A stretch of 64,000 nt of DNA from Phallus indusiatus (taxonomy: Eukaryota; Basidiomycota; Agaricomycetes; Phallales; Phallaceae): NCBI GenBank assembly GCA_027605045.1, contig JAQFWX010000108.1, positions 1-64,000 on the forward strand, in the 5' to 3' direction. The position numbers and the translations under genes were made by a program. Below, piece after piece: positions 12,135-23,703 of this stretch. Position 1 is the first letter of the stretch. The number at the start of each line of letters is the position of its first letter. Below the pieces are notes generated by a model that did not search any database, had not been told where the DNA came from, and saw only the letters and a program-made list of their open reading frames with translations.

Positions 12135-15100
12135 TCAGGGTTCTCTGAACGTCCGTCCCAGGTTGAGGCTCCCAAACTTCCGTAGGGCAGTGCGAAGACT
12201 CCCACTGGCAGAATGGGATAACGATACTCCGGAATGTGTCGGTCCACCACCATTCATGAGATTTACGCTGGACTCTCTGTTCGAGCTCACAGAATGCCCA
12301 TCGCTGCCACTTACCGGCTGTCTATCACCTGGACCCGAAGAAACCCCTGTCATGCCGTAACGAGCCAGGTGTTGTAGATGCCTTTGCAGGGGTGTTGGTT
12401 GACGCCTTCCGGAGGAATCAGTTCCATTTAAAGGATTATAAGAGGCGGATGGAGATAATGGTGTTGTTACAGATTTAACAGGAGCGGCTCGAGTTGGCGA
12501 TGAAATGACAGACTGCTCCCGGAATGACGATTCGGAGGGCTTGTGTTGCAGGTTATTTCCCAAAGAGCTAGGTGTGTACGCAAAAGGAGAAATTGGTTCA
12601 GGATACTCTCTAACGTCAACCGCCGACTCTAAAGGTAGGCGAAGAATCTCTTCCGAGAAGTTCTTTTGGAACAAATGCTCTAAGGTCTCGTGGAAAGGCA
12701 ACATTTCTTGGGGACATATCTGGCCGTGAAGCTTCAGACACGCATCTAGCACCCGTGCCTGAATCGGTTGGTCAGTAGTCAAGTCAAGCCATACTGATGA
12801 GTGTTTTCAAGCATGTACCTGTTCGTCTATGGCCTCTTTTAGTTTTTGCACAAGCTCCACGCGGTCCGGATGTAAATCCAGATAATCCAATCTTAGGAAT
12901 GTGGATCGATAATATGGCACTCCTTTGTCAGCATCGACAACCGAGTTCAGCGTGCTAGACAATGCGTTTGTAGACATTGATTGACCGGCCTTAGCCATAG
13001 CACTGTATTTACGCTCTAAGATCGATATCTTCCTAGTTTGTTGTTCAACTTCGGTTAAAGCGTGCTCCAAAGGTGAAATATCGATGATTGCCGTATCCGT
13101 CACTTCTGACCTGCGCAACACCGTGGGGAATGTCTCTTCAGTCGTATAGTACGTCTTCTCGATCCAGATCTCTTCCTCGTTGACAATCTGTCGGGCGACA
13201 GGGGTCGATGTACTAAAGACGTTAATCGCGCTAACCAATTTCAGTCAATAATTAAACTTCGTCATAACATACACGACGTCACTGACCAGTTCTCGTAATA
13301 TTTTCGAACAGGCGTAGGAACATCTGGGTTTGTGAATATCGGCGATTCGCGGTCGGGTTCGGGTTCAACGGGCATAACGAGAATATATTGCAATTGAAGG
13401 TCATCCATGGGATCCGAGAGGTTTTGGAGAAGACGTGCCCCAGAATGTTTATTCAGCATTCTTTCACAAAATGCCGGATATTTCTCCCACTCGTAACCGC
13501 GGTACTAAAAAATGCCGATGAGACAACACGAAGTATGCCAAACGTAAAGGTAATTACAATGTATTGTTTGTTCCGCAACGCATCGGGGAAGTTTCCACAA
13601 AATGCAACCATAAAATAATCGGGGTATTGTCGTTGGTCGGTAACTATGTGTTCTAATAAAGTGGCCTGATGAACTAAAACCTCGGACAACCGAGCACTGG
13701 CGTGATATTTAGAATCATGAAACCATCCATATATGATCGTCCTTACTAATTAAAAGTCACTTCAGAATGTTGATAAGCGAGCTCTTTACAAATGTCGATG
13801 GCCGTTTCCCAAGCCTTTCCCTTGCCTGCACGGCTTCAAAATTGCTTCGGCGACGAGACATGACTAAGGACTTACCCAGGTAATCAAGAATCAGAAGCGA
13901 CAGTGTCTCCTTCCGGGCAAAAGCAGTCTGACGCGGAAGCCCCAACTCATCCAGAGGTTCAACGTACGTTTGGAGATCCCAATCGTGTAAGTCTGCATGC
14001 AACTTGAGAGTAAACGCGGCTTCGGTGTAATTTTGGCTTTGTAAGTGCATCTAGAAGGAAAGTCAAGGAAGAAACACCAACTTTTATGATTGCACTTACA
14101 TTGACTAGCTGATGCACATATTTGATGTAAATTTCGTCGCGGCCGATTCGTCTTATGAAGTTCATGAGTCGGAGTGTAGCGATTACCCTATCATCTTGAT
14201 ACTCGTCTCCATCCGGAAGTGCTCGAACCTCCAGCAACAGATTCAAGAAAAGATCTACAGACTCCAAGAATGCGACAACTCGTTGCTTCAGTGCTTCATC
14301 GACGCTTGAGTTATCGAACAAATGTCGAAGTTGTCCAATGAAGAATGCTCTTGAAATATCGTCTCGCTTGCTCTCCGACATGAAAAGAGAATCCAACTTT
14401 GTAACCACTTCATTTTCAATGTCATCAAAATGCCCCGATAGATGGTATTCTGACGCAATCATTGCGTAAAGAATCTGAGTAGAATGAGCACGCAGGATGT
14501 CATGTTTACTCAAACATAGGTTGACGACGTGGCCGACTAATGAATTCATCGAGAATTGATACCCCTTCATTTAATTCATTAAAAAAAATGCCAGCAGTTG
14601 AACGATATGATGAACTTACACCGTAGCGAGACAGAGCACCCGTGCTCGTCGCGACAGCCTCCGGCCATCCTAATGCTTCCCACAGCCGTAACAAAATGCC
14701 CGCGCCTTCGCCACGGAGATCGCCTGACAACCGCCATACAGAACGACGTTTCTATTTTGAATTAGCTACCATATGTCACCCAGAGAAGAAAGATGAACAA
14801 ACTTGAGGACTGAAATCTTCGATGACCAGTTGATCAGAAGAAAGCAGTTTCAGGATCGTATAAAATGCTTCGCGCCAAAGTGTGGCGTTGAATTCGAAAG
14901 AAGACGATTGTTCGGGTACAAAATCCCTTATCAACAAGAACGCAATGGGATCAATGATTTTTGAAAGAACCTTATGCGCTAGAATGTCAACGTTCAACCA
15001 ATTTTTTGGCCAGGGCTCGTTTGATAAGATAGAGATAGCCATTCTGAAGAATTGAGACAGGAAGTAAACAAATTTATCCTTCCCTTCGATATCCATTTTT

Positions 15101-18100
15101 GATTCTAAGAAGTTGATAAGGTGATTTCGTGGAGCCGAGGAGATGAGGACAAGTAGGACTACAGCCGTCTCGGCCAGGGCACAATTAAATATCACGGGTT
15201 GATCGATTTGAACATCTTGATTCAAGACTTTTGTTGGAGGAAGAGTAGATAGCAATGAGAATGGATGTGATTCCGGGAATGCGATGGGAACATTTGCTGC
15301 GAGAGTCACTGGTGATCTCGCTTGCTCCATTGCCTTCCACGAAGCCGGACTTTGGAGTTCGTGATATGAATCAACGAGTCTGAATCAATGTTTAAGTGTC
15401 AAGTTCACTTTTCGCCAAAAGCGAGTGGACGCACCGAGGGACGAAATGAAGCAAGAACTCAACATGCTCCTGCTCTTGACGGTATAGTTTAGAATCTGAT
15501 GATACTGTTGGATTAACTAGGCTTGACTGTATTTTATCTAACATAATGGAGATGATAGTGACGGAAAGACGAATGCTTTGAAGCCAATCAATGCGCGAAT
15601 TGTATCGGTTGTTATCTAGTTCGTCGATGTCGTTAAAGTCGTCAAATTTACCAAAGTGGGGCTTAATCCACTCCACAATGGCTTCGACAAGAAGGGTTCG
15701 GGATTGTGGAATATCGAAGAGAAAGCCTTTAACGAGCTGGAGATACATGATAAGCTTCCATATCACGATTTTTCCCTTAACAGCCTGGACAGAATTTGTG
15801 AATCCAGTGACGATAGTAACCAGCTCCACGGTATTATAGATATTCGCCAAATCTGGGAGGATAGAGGTAAAGTTCTGGAGTGCAATGGTCTGTGTGCCGA
15901 TGATAGACGAAGGCATAGGGCTGGACATCATGTGGTTAACATAGTTGAGATGAGACGAGACCTCTCGTCTAAAAGACGATTCAGTTTGTTCTGCATACGC
16001 TTGTCCCATATTCTGTTCGTCCTCAAGTTTTTGCAACTCCCTTGACCGGGCGATGAACTTGAAGATGTAGTGCCATACTTTCAATGCGGACCGCAGTGGC
16101 TGGGCGTTCTCCGGACTGGACGGGTTAGACACCAATCGATCGAGAGACCGAAGGATACGGAGCGCCGCCGCACTGTACGAAAAATGTTTCTCGATGTAGA
16201 CATCCAAAACAGGCTGGAAATTGCTAAATCTGTGATCCTGGACTATTCGAAGAACCGCGACCAATGCATTGAAGATAAGATCGTCAAAACCACCATCAGC
16301 ATTGTTTGGTGATACCAATATAGCAAAAAGAGCATTGAAGATGTCGCCCAAAAATTTAACAATTTCGACTTCCCCGACGAATGGGAATTTAGATAAAACC
16401 GTGGTAAGTTCTTCATGGTTAGCGAGGCTTTCCCAGTGCAAAAGACCCAACAAGACGACGTTTTGTGTGTATTTGGTAGAACATAGGTACGAGCGAATAA
16501 CAAGTCCATCACGTATTGGGACTGCTGTTCGCTGAAGTTGAGGAGGAATAATTAGAGCTTCGGGACGGTGCCCAGTTGGGAGAATTGCAGGTGCACCGAA
16601 ATAATCGCCTGGTGAGATTTGGGGATATTTGTCAGCGCGGTAAAGCACTAATGAATGGCTGCCGTCCTGAACGAAAGCGCGATTGTCTGGGAATAAAGGT
16701 AGATATGCGAATGCGAATGGCTTATCGGATCCATCTATGGAATATCGATTACTGGAAGATTTGGTATTTGATGGCCGATGTCTAAAGGTAAAGAATAAGT
16801 GGAATTTTAGGGGTACATCGTTAGGCAGCAGAAGTTTGATGAGTTCTCCGTAAGTGGGCGAGTTGTTACGATAAAACACCATAGACCTGAACTGCGTCAT
16901 AGGTGGTTCGCCACTGCCAACTGAGATCATGCGTTCCATCGTGCCTTCGCTATTACGCACTTCAATGGTAACTTGCACATTGAATGGACCAGGCGTGGTA
17001 CCAGGAATAAGACTCATCCTCGTCTTTGCGGCAGGACCGGTAAAGAATTCACCACTCCATAATTTGATGTACACCTCATTACGGAAATCACCGGGGAATA
17101 CAACATCTGGGAAACCCAAAGGAGATGTTAAAGGTACTTCTTGTAGGAGCGAGGGATTCTCTTTCACGATGGTATTCGCGTTACCGCGAAGAACTTTGAT
17201 TGATACAGCAATCATCTCAGCTCTAGTAGTTCAGCAGTCTTTAGATATCATGTGAAGCAAATAGTGTTTGAGCATACCTAGGAGACTTTGTGAACTCCCT
17301 AACTTTACTCGCGATAATATCTTGATGCAATGTTGAAAAGGCCGCTTCGTTTACAGGTACAAAGATTGGCATATGATGTTCTTTTGATGAAGTCATATCA
17401 CCCTGTTCGGCGTAGAGTTGATTGAGTTGACTCAATTCGAGCACAGCGCAGCCGAAAGGCCTTCGGTATGAAGTCTGCTGAATGTCAAATGGAGATCCTT
17501 GCACCCGTACGGGGGATAATGGAGTTCCAGCGTTTGAGTTAGTGTCCCAGTCAGGACGCTGAGCTGTGTCTGAAGCTCGTCTCGGGTCCGTGGACTGACC
17601 ACTTGAGCTTAAAGTTGTTGTTAATTTCATAGAACCGTTTCTGATAATACGGCAAACGAGGTATATCGACTCCTGAACGTCTCCTTGGGCTAGATCTACA
17701 AACAGCGTTCGTAGCTTCCCCAGACGACCGTCTCCAGGATCTCTGGCTGACACGCCATTATGGTTCAACACGACGCAGAAGTCTTCCGTAAGGAATCGTG
17801 CGTCATTTTTGTTGTATAACGAAAAGTAGAGTTCCGCGGTTTCTCCAGGTGAACAGAGTGATGCTACGAAGGCTCGGAGATCAAGGAAGACATGGTAAAA
17901 TTGAATGGCGTTTTTAGAAGTAGTAGGCATAGCGAAAGACCCAAAAGAGCGATTTCTGGGCCTCCCATACTCAGGAAACACAGATTGAGCGGGTGTCGGA
18001 AGTGGTTTAGAGGTATGATCTATAGCGTAGGGGAGGATTGGGGGTCTAGTAAGGTTTCCTGACGGTCCGATATCCATGTAGGCAAGAGATATCTGCATGG

Positions 18101-19208
18101 CGTACATCCGTACACCACTGACCCAAGATTGGCTATCGACTTCACCTTCGATATCCGCGGTTACCAACCCGCCTGACACAGGATGTCTGACGATAACATC
18201 TAGGCCCTGGATGACGTTCCCGACGACTAGTTTAGTTACGCAATCTTTTACTAGTGACAAAGTCTCTTCCTTGCTCAGCGTTTGAGCAAGCAACTGGCGT
18301 CTTCCTAAATGCAGTGCTTCGAAATGTTCTCGAACCATGTGAAATAGTTTGTAATCCCGTCGACCAAGATAAGTAAACATAAGTGAATGCCATTCACGTA
18401 ATGTAGAGGCAATTTCATCAATGATTGGTTGGTAAACTCCCGAAGCAGTCTCATCACCTGGTTTGAGAGCGGGCCGAGGAGGAATTGGTTTCAAAGTTAA
18501 GGTATCTGAGGGTGATATTGATCGAATGCTGGCACCTGCCGCGGCTTTTGTTGATGGAAAAGATGGTCTTCCAGTAGAAGTCGCAGCCAGGCGTTGCGAG
18601 CGACGAGATGCGGTTGTATCTGCGTCCTCTTCTGGATCTTCGAGCAAAGTACTCATTGTGGCACCGCTACGAATGATAGGGGGAAGCTCGAATCGACTCG
18701 GAATAGTAGAAGCAGCTTCTGGTAGACGACTTTCTTCGTCAATGAATTCTTCGCATACATGTATATGAGATGCTGGAAATATGCCAATGAAGACAGCCTG
18801 CTGTTCGGTCGATTTTCCAGGATGGGTCCATTGGGAGACATCGGTACATCTCGAAAGGCACACGACATAACTTTTTATTTGAGAAAAAACCCTTTCTGAT
18901 CAATATTAAGGTAGATGAAAATGTTTGCTGACGACTAACCCTCTGTACCATATTCCGTCCACTTCTTTACCCCTCGGAACATAACGCTCAAAAGCGTATA
19001 CGTCGTCACCAACATCCAAGCCAACAATCATTTCATTCGCAGCAGAAGATTCCCCATTGTTGTTCAGACCGCTGCCATTCGATTTTGGATCGTGCAATAA
19101 ATCTCTCTGCTGGCCGTTTGACAGCGGATGAATCGCGTGGCCGTATAAGACGGCAGGCAGTGGCTCCCATACGCCCCGACGATGGCTTTGAACGGCCGCT
19201 GAGACCAT
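12135..19208 (-). CDS. DOCK-family guanine nucleotide exchange factor (SH3, DHR-1, DHR-2)
   Basis: About eleven exons on the minus strand encode roughly 2,050-2,100 aa. The start is the ATG at 19208. An N-terminal SH3 domain is split by the first intron (VYAFERYVPRGKEVDGIWYRG, then QAVFIGIFPASHIHV). The two largest exons cover about 18863-17241 and 17215-15392. The second holds the DHR-1 lipid-binding C2 domain (NEVYIKLWSGEF, VTIEVRNSEG, FFTFRHRPS, DGSHSLVLYR). The DHR-2 catalytic domain follows near the C-terminus (MHLQSQNYTEAAFTLKLHA, KETLSLLILDYLG, NKQYI, DMSFEVGDSP-like spacing not checked, YYRSTFLRLDYLDLHPDRVE). The tail is Ser/Pro-rich. DOCK proteins activate Rac/Cdc42-type GTPases, in fungi together with an ELMO partner (Dck1/Lmo1), to control actin and polarity. 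Exact splice sites in the C-terminal third are approximate. Confidence 0.9.
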
Positions 19209-19360
19209 CCGCTGCTCAGGGAAGTAACTATTGAACAGTCTTGCGTTGGTCGCCGAGCAATAAAACAGCTCACGCGCTGGGAAACACGGAAGCTATTGTA
19301 GACGAAATTGTTTGTCGTTGTGGGCGCGGATTACCAGTGCTAATAGTGACGCTTGGCCAA

Positions 19361-20628
19361 ATGTCTCTTCGCGGACCTCCACCGTTGCCAAGGACCTTAC
19401 ACACAACTTTGTCGACCCACACCGGTGCAGTGCACGTAGCGAGATATGCAAAAGGGGCTGCAAAATACGTGTTGACGGGTGGTCAGGATAGAACAATCCG
19501 GTTGTGGAACCCTAGCTTGGGTACTGAAATCAAGGTCTACAAGGGTCATGGTTACGAAGTTCTCTCAATCACTGTGTAAGCAAAGATTCTGGAATTTCTC
19601 CGATGGGCTCATCAAACTCAGATGTTTTCTTGTTCAGCTCGCATGACAACGCAAAACTCGCCACCTCGGGAGGTGACCGGTCCATATTTTTATGGGATGT
19701 TGCAACTGGAAACACCATAAGACGGATATCGGGACATATGGCAAAAATCAATGTAGTGGAGTTTAACGAAGATGCATCAGTTGTTGTGAGTGGTGAGTAC
19801 TATCTTAGTTCTTCAACGGTAACACGTCGTCAAAGTATTGATATGTTAGGAAGTTATGATTCAACCGTAAAACTCTGGGACCTCAGGTACGTACCGAGTA
19901 CTACATTAACATCCAGTGTACATACGTGGTTTCGAATAATAAAATAACGCCATCTGTTTTTCCTCCAAGATCTCAAAATCGACAAGCTATTCAGACTTTA
20001 GAGGAGGCGCGTGATGCCATACAAACCCTTTCTGTCGGTGCCACTTTTGTCATGTCGGGTTCAGTGGATGGGCAGGTGCGAACATACGACCTTAGAAAGG
20101 GACAACTAAGGTCGGACTATATTGGACGTAAGTCATAAATGGGCTACGGTCCCTTTTCCTTGCTCATCCTCTTTACCCCTTAGATCCTGTCACTTCTGTT
20201 TTGCCAACGGCAGATAATCAAACGTACCTTGTTCAAAGCCTTGACTCAACTGTTAGATTGATGGATGCTGAGAACGGAAAACTATTGAATAGTTTCAAAG
20301 GCTATGTTAATAATCAGTATCGCTCACGGGCCTGTTTCGGACATACAGAAGCGAGTGTTATCTCTGGTGATGAAGATGGAAGAGTGTGGGCTTGGGATCT
20401 TCTCGAAGTAAAGTCCCATTTTCTCTAAATGGAGGGTAATTAAATCATGCATCTATACCTTTCTTCCCCCAGGCCTCGCCGTTAGCTCCAAACCCCCCGC
20501 CTAAGATTCATAATAAAGTGATTACGTGGGTTGAACACCATCCAAAAGAGGCAAACGAAATGATCACGGCAAGCTCAGACGGAACCGTTAAAGTCTGGAG
20601 AACACCCGGTAGCGCGGGCTCTTCGTAG
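19361..20628 (+). CDS. WDR83: WDR83/MORG1-like WD40 protein
   Basis: Six exons (19361-19575, 19638-19792, 19850-19886, 19970-20127, 20184-20407, 20473-20628) encode 314 aa, matching WDR83 length. Seven WD repeats can be read: GGQDRTIRLWN, GGDRSIFLWD, SYDSTVKLWD, GSVDGQVRTYD, SLDSTVRLMD, GDEDGRVWAWD and SSDGTVKVWR. Blocks such as GHGYEVLSITVSHDN, QTLEEARDAIQTL and RKGQLRSDYIG follow human WDR83 closely. The human protein is a MAP-kinase scaffold and also associates with the spliceosome; which role dominates in fungi is not known from sequence. The gene is divergent from the DOCK gene, with only 152 bp between start codons, so the two share a promoter region. Confidence 0.93.
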
Positions 20629-20808
20629 TATAGAAATAATATATTTAATGTGTAATCTATGTACATGTTCAGGGACAGAATCTAAGCCCATTAGTCCAAA
20701 AGAAAACCTAAATCCAAACCTGGAGAAACGTCCGAAGTTAAAATAAACGGGATAGTTTCCTTATTGAAGCTGTCAAATTTCAATGAGATCGTCAATCAAT
20801 TATATTCA

Positions 20809-23253
20809 TCAGGTCCCAACAAATGATCGTTGGCGTACTTCAATTGGAAGAGCATGATAAATTGGACACAAGTCTTGCCACTGTTTCGATGGATGTAGCG
20901 AGTCCACCCCTGTGCGTTCATCTCCGGGATCCTCAGCGAATACTGATAGGAACCGCAAACGATTACACGACATATCTTGTCCTCAAAATGGATGAAATTA
21001 CTTACCCACGGCAAGCCCAGCTTCCAGATGCCAATCTTTATGACTGCCGAACCCGCATTTTAGCGACCACATCATCTATTTGTGAACAACAGCCGTACCA
21101 ATGTAAGAACTTGAGGGAAAATCAGTCTCAGGGCATTCGCCAGACAAGTAAATATTCTCACCCAGGGGCCAGGATTATCGGTTCGGAACCGAATAGTAAC
21201 GGGGTTGAACAAGTCGTTGCTGGAATCGACAGTATCGCGAATAGGCGGATTGACTAGATTCAAAGGGCCTGTGGCTGACTGTATTACGGAAAACGCATGA
21301 CCGTGCTAATTACAATATCATGTTTAGTGCCTCAAAGATTCTCAGGGGAAGAACCAAACCAAATGAAACGGGTGTGCCGCGTCTCCGATCAGTTGAACCT
21401 CAACGGTTTTATTCAAAGGAAGCACGTATGTCGCCTGACGCTGAAAAGCTGTCCTAGTATAATATTCAATTAAACTAGAAATCAATATTGTATAAAATTT
21501 TTACGGTGATATGCGTCTATCCCTCAAAATCTCGAGCAAAGTTGGGAGTGTTGGAGGAATGTACTAGGTTATATCAAATCGGTACTAGTAAGCCTCGGGA
21601 AAAAAAGGAAGATATGAATCATCGAATCACCTTCTCTCCGTTAACAATCCAGTTATTGCCTGAACCCAAAGTGCCGCTATCTCCAGGCTTGGTCGTCGTG
21701 AAGTTGAGCTTAATAGTAATGTCCGGATTGGAACCTCCAGGCGGAGTGGGATTTTCCAGTGGCTAGAGTGAATATATAATTGATATCGATAATAAAGCGG
21801 TAAAGGCGCATACAGTCAATTGGTACTCTTGTAGCCCACCCATTGTTCCCGGAGCACCAGTGATAGTGGAAATTAATTCTGAGCCGGCTGGTTCTTCATC
21901 CGGAGCACCTTTGTAATGCAAAACGGCGTAAGCTTCAGTTCCGTTGTAATTTGGATTTGCTGATGTGGTGCTATTTCCCAAGAACATAGTTGGAAACGCA
22001 ACCCAATAATTATTGATCTCCTGGTTGGCATGAAGAACAATAGAATAACGTTGCCCAGCCGAGATTGACAGAGAAGTGGCAATGAGTGGGTTATGGTTTA
22101 TGCCGTCGACTTCGATCACCGTGAAATAATGGCCTTCAATGGCAAACCGAAATGGAACGATTGCGCTCATATTGATCAGGCGAAATCTATATCGTTTGCC
22201 TCACAAACAGTCTACTTTACTCATCGAAAACAAGTAAAACCAGAGTACCTTTTTCAACCGTTATAACGGCTCGTTTGACCTTCGGTCCGTCGCGATATCG
22301 ACCAACGCCTGCCATCAGTTGCAGGCAATACTTGGATCCGACGATTACAGGAATTTACCATTGAGTAAAACAGAATCAGGAACAGGTTCAGTGATAATGT
22401 TTTCCATCCAATCTCCTAATTTCTGATGTTTGAACTCGGAATTAATCTGTTTCCAATATACATCATACCAACGAGTTGTTCACTATATTGCTGATACCAA
22501 TCAGTCAAACTGATAATAGTCGACGCGTCGTCAACGTCATAAAGGTGAGCATGAGGGTCATTCGGGTCTGATATTGTCGGTTTGAAAAAAAAATGCATGA
22601 AATGCTCCAAAAACTTGCCATAGATGATCAAAGGTCCCCGGAGACCGTCTATGTATTGTGTACTCAGATGACTATGGTACCAGAAGGTCCCTGCCTGTTC
22701 TCCCGAGTCGACGAGATACGCATATGAATGGCTATCTATGTATGCGCACGAATCAATCTAAATCAATCAAATTGTACGTACTTGGGGGCTATTGGACACT
22801 AAAGAAGAATGTTAGACGCGGATATAACATGATATGATGTACGCAGACTCGCCTGAGTCACCCACGCTGGTCCATCATCTTGGGCCCGTTTCTTCTGATA
22901 CTGAAAGGAAACGTGAGAATTCTATCAGTAAGAGGAATCAAAAGGTCTACAATTCCGTGCCAATGGATTGTTGTACTACGTCGCATTAAGGGATCCTAAG
23001 GAAGATATTTTGTTGGTGGATTGCACAGGCACAAGGTGTTGATTTATACTTGAAGATGGTTTGTCACGTTCACCAAGATCTTATCACCCTTTTCTGCGTA
23101 TATTAGAGGACCAGGAGTACTTCCGTTGACAGTGACGACAGAGCGTAGATGACCATCTGGAGCGAGAAAACGGTTACCAATGTCTAGCGAAAAAAGACGA
23201 GTGCGGGCGTAGGCAACACTGAAAAGAACGAGAAGAGGGGCAATGTTGTGCAT
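20809..23253 (-). CDS. Laccase (secreted multicopper oxidase)
   Basis: About sixteen exons encode a three-domain laccase that oxidises phenols with O2 outside the cell. The signal peptide is [16 protein letters not shown]. Copper-ligand motifs are all present: [28 protein letters not shown] and [14 protein letters not shown]. The last is assembled across an 11-nt micro-exon (21099-21109). The residue ten positions after the ligand Cys is Leu. The usual Cys after HSHLSTQY is replaced by Ile, so one disulfide may be missing. Two introns have GC donors (22799-22852 after WVTQ, and 22568-22618 inside IYDPNDPH). The second is a multiple of three without stops, so its retention would add 17 residues. 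The C-terminus ([15 protein letters not shown]) is typical. The gene is intact and divergent from RRP12. Confidence 0.92.
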
Positions 23254-23703
23254 GATGTATATTAAACGAAGGAATTATGCTGTGAGTACAGTAATGTAGA
23301 AATGTGTCGAGGTGGAGGTTCTGGTGAGAACCACGCAGACTTGGCGGTCTCCGGCGCTCTTTATACTACTCAGTAAGCGCCCATGAAGTTCGGTCCCGGC
23401 AGTAAAAGTTGCAGGGAAAAGATAAAATAATGATAACTTTCTTGAAACCTTCAATAAAACTACGAAGTGAATCACTGCTTTGTTACCCATTAGTTTGAAC
23501 ACAGAAAAAAATCTTGAGCAGGTTTGTCATGGCGCATTGGCGCTTGCCAGTGCACACAGTGCGCCACCGTCTAGTGACCCCTCAAAAAAAATTAGGGATT
23601 CGGACGACAATCCCTTTCCCCTTCCGATACCATCTTCACTTCGAATAGTATGCTTTAATTTGATATTAAAGGCTGGTATTCACTATTCTTTATAGATTTC
23701 ATC
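23254..23703. other. Divergent promoter region, laccase / RRP12
   Basis: The 450 bp between the two start codons contain the TATA box candidate above and one TGCACAC at 23551-23557, which fits the metal-response consensus TGCRCNC described in fungal laccase promoters. No gene is seen. Confidence 0.45.
23359..23365 (-). promoter_or_regulatory. Candidate TATA box of the laccase gene
   Basis: TATAAAG on the minus strand lies about 106 bp upstream of the laccase ATG, a normal distance for fungal extracellular enzyme genes. It is assigned by position and consensus only. Confidence 0.45.

Noticed and set aside
20990..21110. Laccase apparently lacking the H-C-H copper ligands (inactive or pseudogene)
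   Set aside because: Recognising the 11-nt exon at 21099-21109 and the next acceptor restores FLHCHKDWHL. The gene is intact.
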